Below are positions 61,401 through 64,000 of a stretch of DNA of 64,000 bases, in pieces (positions within the stretch are counted from its first letter, which is position 1; every line of letters begins with the position of its first letter). The notes under the pieces were generated by a model. It had not been told where the DNA came from, made no database searches, and saw only the letters and a list, made by a program, of their open reading frames with translations. The position numbers and the translations under genes are program-made. The stretch spans positions 496,001-560,000 of the forward strand of contig NZ_JAESVF010000001.1 of the NCBI RefSeq assembly GCF_038433465.1. The letters run 5' to 3'. This DNA comes from Galbibacter sp038433465. GTDB taxonomy: Bacteria > Bacteroidota > Bacteroidia > Flavobacteriales > Flavobacteriaceae.

Positions 61401-61961
61401 TTCTTTTACAAAAACGTCGTGATTATTTTCAGCTAAAGAAATTAAACGCGCTATTACATTTACATTTTTTTCTTGTAAAGCTTCCGTAATATTTTGACCT
61501 TCTGGAAGTGTTAAAGATGGGATTGCATAATCAGAATTTTCAACCAAATGATCTATCATTCCTTGTAGTCCGAAAGCTCTTCCATCGTCTGGCGAGTATA
61601 TTTTTGTAATTCCGTAGGCCATCAATTCTTCTATTTCTTCTGGAAGAATTACACCGCCACCGCCACCAAAAATTTTAATATTGGTAGCGCCACGTTCTTG
61701 AAGCAAATCGTACATATACTTAAAATACTCTGTGTGTCCGCCTTGGTAAGAAGTTAGTGCAATGGCATTGGCATCTTCTTGAATTGCCGTATTTACAACT
61801 TCTTCAACACTTCTGTCGTGCCCCAAATGGATTACCTCAACGCCTGTAGCTTGAATAATTCTTCGCATAATATTGATGGTAGCATCGTGACCGTCAAAAA
61901 GTGAGGCAGCAGTAACAATTCGTATTTTATTTTTTGGTGTATATGAGTTTGATTGCTTCAT
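58497..61961 (-). CDS. icmF: Fused B12-dependent acyl-CoA mutase, probably isobutyryl-CoA mutase (IcmF)
   Basis: A 1154-aa protein with three modules. The N-terminal B12-binding domain (about 10-150) has AASLFDGHDATINIM. A MeaB-like GTPase chaperone (about 205-410) has P-loop GITGTGGAGKSSLVDE. The C-terminal part is the mutase TIM barrel. Substrate-specificity positions carry Phe605 (in PTRMFAGEGG) and Gln803 (in DQAQNTCIF), as in IcmF, instead of Tyr and Arg of methylmalonyl-CoA mutase. A segment before Gln803 (about 725-785) seems to be an insertion. Residues about 193-205 are encoded by a REP-like repeat. Inference: interconverts isobutyryl- and n-butyryl-CoA. Confidence 0.85.
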   Translation of the reverse strand: MKQSNSYTPKNKIRIVTAASLFDGHDATINIMRRIIQATGVEVIHLGHDRSVEEVVNTAIQEDANAIALTSYQGGHTEYFKYMYDLLQERGATNIKIFGGGGGVILPEEIEELMAYGITKIYSPDDGRAFGLQGMIDHLVENSDYAIPSLTLPEGQNITEALQEKNVNVIARLISLAENNHDVFVKEFEKVDNSSPSGRSGGAVPVLGITGTGGAGKSSLVDEVVRRFLNDFEDKTIGIISVDPSKRKTGGALLGDRIRMNAINNPRVYMRSLATRQSNLALSKHVAEAVEVLKAAQYDLIILETSGIGQSDTEILEHSDVSLYVMTPEFGAATQLEKIDMLDFADLVAINKFDKRGALDALRDVKKQYQRNHGMWEAKAEDIPVFGTIAAQFNDPGMNTLYKEIMHKIEEKTKSDLKSSFEISSEMSEKVFVIPPNRTRYLAEIAENNRAYDKKVNEQVEVAQKLYGIYQTLCSVTNSKLDVSKHGVEVSLENNEFVKLLVAEFDRVKLNLDPHHWETILQWDEKVAKYKAPLYTFKVRNKEISMQTHTESLSHTQIPKVALPKYQAWGDVLRWILQENVPGEFPYTSGLYPFKRTGEDPTRMFAGEGGPERTNRRFHYVSLGMPAKRLSTAFDSVTLYGNDPDYRPDIYGKIGNAGVSICCLDDAKKLYSGFNLADPMTSVSMTINGPAPMLLGFFMNAAIDQQCEIYIKENGLEDEVKAKIKAIYQQKNSEPPTYQSFSRDESEANETLPEGNDGLGLMLLGVTGDMVLPNEVYQEIKAKTIAQVRGTVQADILKEDQAQNTCIFSTEFALRLMGDVQEYFIENTVRNFYSVSISGYHIAEAGANPITQLAFTLANGFTYVEYYLSRGMDINKFGPNLSFFFSNGVDPEYAVIGRVARKIWAKALKEKYGADARSQMLKYHIQTSGRSLHAQEIDFNDIRTTLQALYAIYDNCNSLHTNAYDEAITTPTEDSVRRAMAIQLIINKELGLAKNENPIQGSFIIEELTDLVEEAVLQEFDRITERGGVLGAMETMYQRSKIQEESLYYETLKHTGEYPIIGVNTFLSSKGSPTVIPSEVIRATETEKQLQIATLEKLHSVYKEESAEAITKVQEAAIQNKNIFETLMEATKVCSLGQITQALFEVGGQYRRNM
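61352..61386 (-). repeat. REP-like palindrome inside icmF
   Basis: On the minus strand AATTCCTCCCCTTCGGGGAG then GTCAGGAGGGGCTG: a relative of the intergenic elements near 5143 and 6550. It is read in frame as NSSPSGRSGGAVP between the B12-binding and GTPase domains. Confidence 0.65.
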
Positions 61962-62217
61962 TTTTAATAAGATGTATTTTATACGTGTGCAATTTACAGA
62001 ATTTGCATAAAAAAGGGAGATATTTTAAGAATAAGTTAATGGGTTTTTGTTCTGAAATCAGTTTATAAAAAATATCATAAAAGTATGAGCAAACTTTTAT
62101 AACATTTTTAAAGAATTTGAAAGCATAAAACTTACCGAACACCTCGATAATTACAACAAAAGCTATTATTTTTGAATGAAGATAATCAACACCTTACAAC
62201 CAAAACAGCTGTTTAAT

Positions 62218-63072
62218 ATGGCAAAAATAACACTCCTCATTCACTGTAAAGACACTTCTGGAATTATAGCTTCAGTGACCAATTTCATCCATAAAAACCA
62301 TGGGAATATAGTGTATATCGACCAGCATGTTGATAGGCAAAACACTACTTTTTTTATGCGATGCGAAAGTGAATTCAACCCAAGAACATTTCATTACGAA
62401 AATTTCAAGTCGGCTTTTGATGATCTTATTGCTGAAAAATATGAAATGGAGTGGCAAGCTTACACGGATGATTACCAACCAAAGATGGCAATTTTTGTAT
62501 CGAAATACGACCACTGCTTGTACGATATTTTAGGTCGGTATAACGCTGGAGAACTCAACGTGAAAATTCCATTTATCATTAGTAATCACGCCGATTTAAA
62601 ACACATTGCCGATAGTTTTAAAATTCCGTTTTACCATATTCCAGTTTCCAAAACAACTAAGGAAACCGCCGAGCAACAACAATTAAAATTACTAGAAGAA
62701 CACGGTGTCGATTTTATTGTGTTGGCGCGATATATGCAAATTATATCAGACAAGCTCATTGCGAAATATCAAAATAAAATCATCAATATTCATCATTCGT
62801 TTTTACCTGCTTTTGTTGGAGCAAAACCTTACCATTCTGCCTACAAACGCGGTGTGAAAATTATTGGAGCCACCAGTCATTATGTTACTGAAGAATTGGA
62901 TGCGGGTCCGATTATCGAACAAGATGTAGCTCGCGTAACACATGCGCACTCGATAGACGATATGGTAATGAAAGGTCGTGATTTAGAAAAGATTGTTTTA
63001 GCGAGAGGTATAAAGCTTCATATTGATAGAAAAACAATGGTTTTTAATAATAAAACTATCATTTTTAGCTGA
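62218..63072 (+). CDS. purU: Formyltetrahydrofolate deformylase
   Basis: A 284-aa enzyme that hydrolyses 10-formyl-THF to formate and THF, supplying formate for purine synthesis. An N-terminal ACT domain (KITLLIHCKDTSGIIASVTN) precedes a formyltransferase-fold domain (INIHHSFLPAFVGAKPYHSAY and ELDAGPIIEQD with the catalytic Asn, His and Asp). I start at MAKITLLIH (ATG at 62218); an ATG 42 bp upstream would add a 14-residue tail. Length fits the family. Confidence 0.93.
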   Translation: MAKITLLIHCKDTSGIIASVTNFIHKNHGNIVYIDQHVDRQNTTFFMRCESEFNPRTFHYENFKSAFDDLIAEKYEMEWQAYTDDYQPKMAIFVSKYDHCLYDILGRYNAGELNVKIPFIISNHADLKHIADSFKIPFYHIPVSKTTKETAEQQQLKLLEEHGVDFIVLARYMQIISDKLIAKYQNKIINIHHSFLPAFVGAKPYHSAYKRGVKIIGATSHYVTEELDAGPIIEQDVARVTHAHSIDDMVMKGRDLEKIVLARGIKLHIDRKTMVFNNKTIIFS

Positions 63073-63234
63073 TTTCTAAATTAATATTTTAAAAAACGCT
63101 CAAACAAAAACAAGTTTCCGTCAACTTAATACTTTGGTAATTTAGAGTTAACACAACTTACAAATAGTATTAAGAGATTTGCACCAGATAAGTTTCATAC
63201 TGAATAGTTTGAGTTAGCAGTTAGTTAGTTTAGA

Positions 63235-63263
63235 AAAGCCGATTTTACCGAATCGGTTTTTTT
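63235..63263. terminator. Bidirectional terminator after purU
   Basis: GCCGATT / AATCGGT stem with a 6-nt loop, flanked by A and T runs. It touches the stop codon of the facing minus-strand gene. Confidence 0.65.
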
Positions 63264-64000
63264 ATTTTAAACCATTTTCTAACTGTAACTCTGTGAAGTA
63301 CGTATAGGCATATTTTAGTCGCGAGCCATACCAAGAAAAGTATTCGCCATCTACCAAAATAATTTTTACTGAAGGTAATTCCGATTGAATTTCTTCGATA
63401 TGTTTTTGCTGAAAAGGATAAGGTTCTGACGACAAAAAGATAAAATCTAAATCGGGAATTTTCTGTAAATCTGAAAGTGTTATAACAGGATAACGCTTAT
63501 TTTCAATTACGTTTTCAAACTTATTTTCTTTCAGCAAAAAATCTATAAATGTATTTTTTCCTGCCACCATCCAAGGTTTACGCCAAATAAAATAAGCTAC
63601 TTTTTTACCTGTTTTATTTTTTACTGAAGCTTGAAAATTGTCTCGAGCTACTAGAATTTCATTTACTAAAACAGTTGCTTTTTCTTCCACTGAAAAGATA
63701 CTTCCGTACTGTTGTATCAGTTCCAAAGCATCTTGTAAATCGAAAATATCAGAAACATGTACAGGTGCTATTTCAGATAATGTTTCGACAATTTCTTTTG
63801 TGTTTTCTTCTTTATTACACAAAATTATATCGGGTTGTAATGCTTTAATTCGGTCGTATTTTACATCTTTTGTACCGCCAACAATTGTTTTTGTTTTAAG
63901 AGCTTCTGATGGGTGTACACAAAACTTCGTAACACCAACAATGCTCTTTTCTAAACCTAAATCGAATAGCAACTCGGTTTGCGATGGCACTAACGAAATT
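63262..64000 (-). CDS. BtuF-like metal- or cobalamin-binding ABC transporter protein (partial)
   Basis: The 3' part of a substrate-binding protein with a helical backbone. It opens inside the gene: upstream bases continue the frame (ISLVPSQTELLFDLG), so the GTG at 63990 is an internal Val and the N-terminus lies beyond the window. Blocks: KYDRIKALQPDIILCN, VAYFIWRKPWMVAGKNTF and the C-terminal LKYAYTYFTELQLENG. Candidates are a cobalamin or iron-chelate uptake protein. Cobalamin would fit the nearby B12-dependent mutase. No signal peptide is visible in the part seen. Confidence 0.78.
   Translation of the reverse strand, partial: ISLVPSQTELLFDLGLEKSIVGVTKFCVHPSEALKTKTIVGGTKDVKYDRIKALQPDIILCNKEENTKEIVETLSEIAPVHVSDIFDLQDALELIQQYGSIFSVEEKATVLVNEILVARDNFQASVKNKTGKKVAYFIWRKPWMVAGKNTFIDFLLKENKFENVIENKRYPVITLSDLQKIPDLDFIFLSSEPYPFQQKHIEEIQSELPSVKIILVDGEYFSWYGSRLKYAYTYFTELQLENGLK

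Noticed and set aside
61927..62142. 71-aa minus-strand frame overlapping the icmF start
   Set aside because: Phe/Lys/Ile-rich translation of A+T-rich intergenic DNA, overlaps icmF in another frame and matches no family I know.
63990..64000. GTG at 63990 as start of the BtuF-like gene
   Set aside because: The frame stays open to the window edge and the codons before it (Ile-Ser-Leu) continue the family's N-terminal pattern, so it is an internal Val.

Overview
The window comes from a member of the Bacteroidota, most likely a marine-type Flavobacteriaceae. It is A+T rich. Several genes are preceded by the Bacteroidota -7 box TAnnTTTG, and Shine-Dalgarno sites are largely absent. Many genes belong to families largely restricted to this group (DUF3078, DUF2480, DUF4271 next to a HemD-like protein, DUF4296 next to dihydroorotase, DUF6567). 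I could not assign genus or species.

Left chromosomal part (1-15,750). An endonuclease/exonuclease/phosphatase protein diverges from hflX. The whole SUF iron-sulphur assembly set follows on the minus strand in the order sufA-sufB-sufC-sufD, then sufS, sufE and sufT. It is split between sufD and sufS by a plus-strand pair, a class-C beta-lactamase-like hydrolase and an RluA-type pseudouridine synthase, both apparently starting with TTG. Next come an FtsX-like permease with rbfA, and methylmalonyl-CoA epimerase.

Integrated element (15,781-37,904). A tRNA gene with a CAT anticodon is the attachment site of a 22-kb integrative and mobilizable element. A 48-bp repeat (46/48 identical) from the 3' half of that tRNA bounds it, and a tyrosine integrase lies just inside the right end. 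In order it carries a membrane protein, a small HTH protein, a VapE-type helicase, a primase, a MobC-like protein, a relaxase with two accessory proteins, a minus-strand SOS set (umuC-umuD-SRAP), a metallophosphoesterase, and a tightly packed eight-gene plus-strand operon. That operon is a Type I restriction-modification locus: hsdM, hsdS, a Schlafen/AlbA-type ATP-binding protein and hsdR. Four further genes lie between hsdS and the AlbA gene: a 391-aa TIR protein with extra N- and C-terminal domains, a stand-alone SLOG-like protein, a ThsB-like (DUF1863) TIR protein and a short TIR protein. Three predicted NAD-hydrolysing or NAD-signalling proteins beside one predicted nucleotide-binding SLOG protein, with overlaps or gaps of a few bases, look like a Thoeris-related anti-phage module that I cannot match to a described system. 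This is the most interesting part of the window. The element also has iteron-like tandem repeats, an oriT-like palindrome, and 20-bp identical repeats near both ends.

Right chromosomal part (37,905-64,000). A TPR sensor-kinase lipoprotein and its response regulator follow a structured leader region and a small lipoprotein. After them come a DUF6567 lipoprotein, a DinB-like protein and an NAD-dependent epimerase. Further on are a minus-strand operon (polyprenol-phosphate glycosyltransferase, dihydroorotase, DUF4296), a plus-strand run (GT39, DUF4271, HemD-like), pckA, a DUF423 protein, a saccharopine dehydrogenase-like protein, a phytase-esterase-like lipoprotein, tyrS, a DapB-like reductase with a small membrane protein, and a MarR regulator with two near-identical 14-bp palindromic operators. 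The end holds a fused acyl-CoA mutase whose specificity residues fit isobutyryl-CoA mutase (IcmF), purU, and a partial BtuF-like binding protein cut by the window edge. Dispersed hairpin repeats lie in several gaps, and one such repeat is translated in frame inside icmF.
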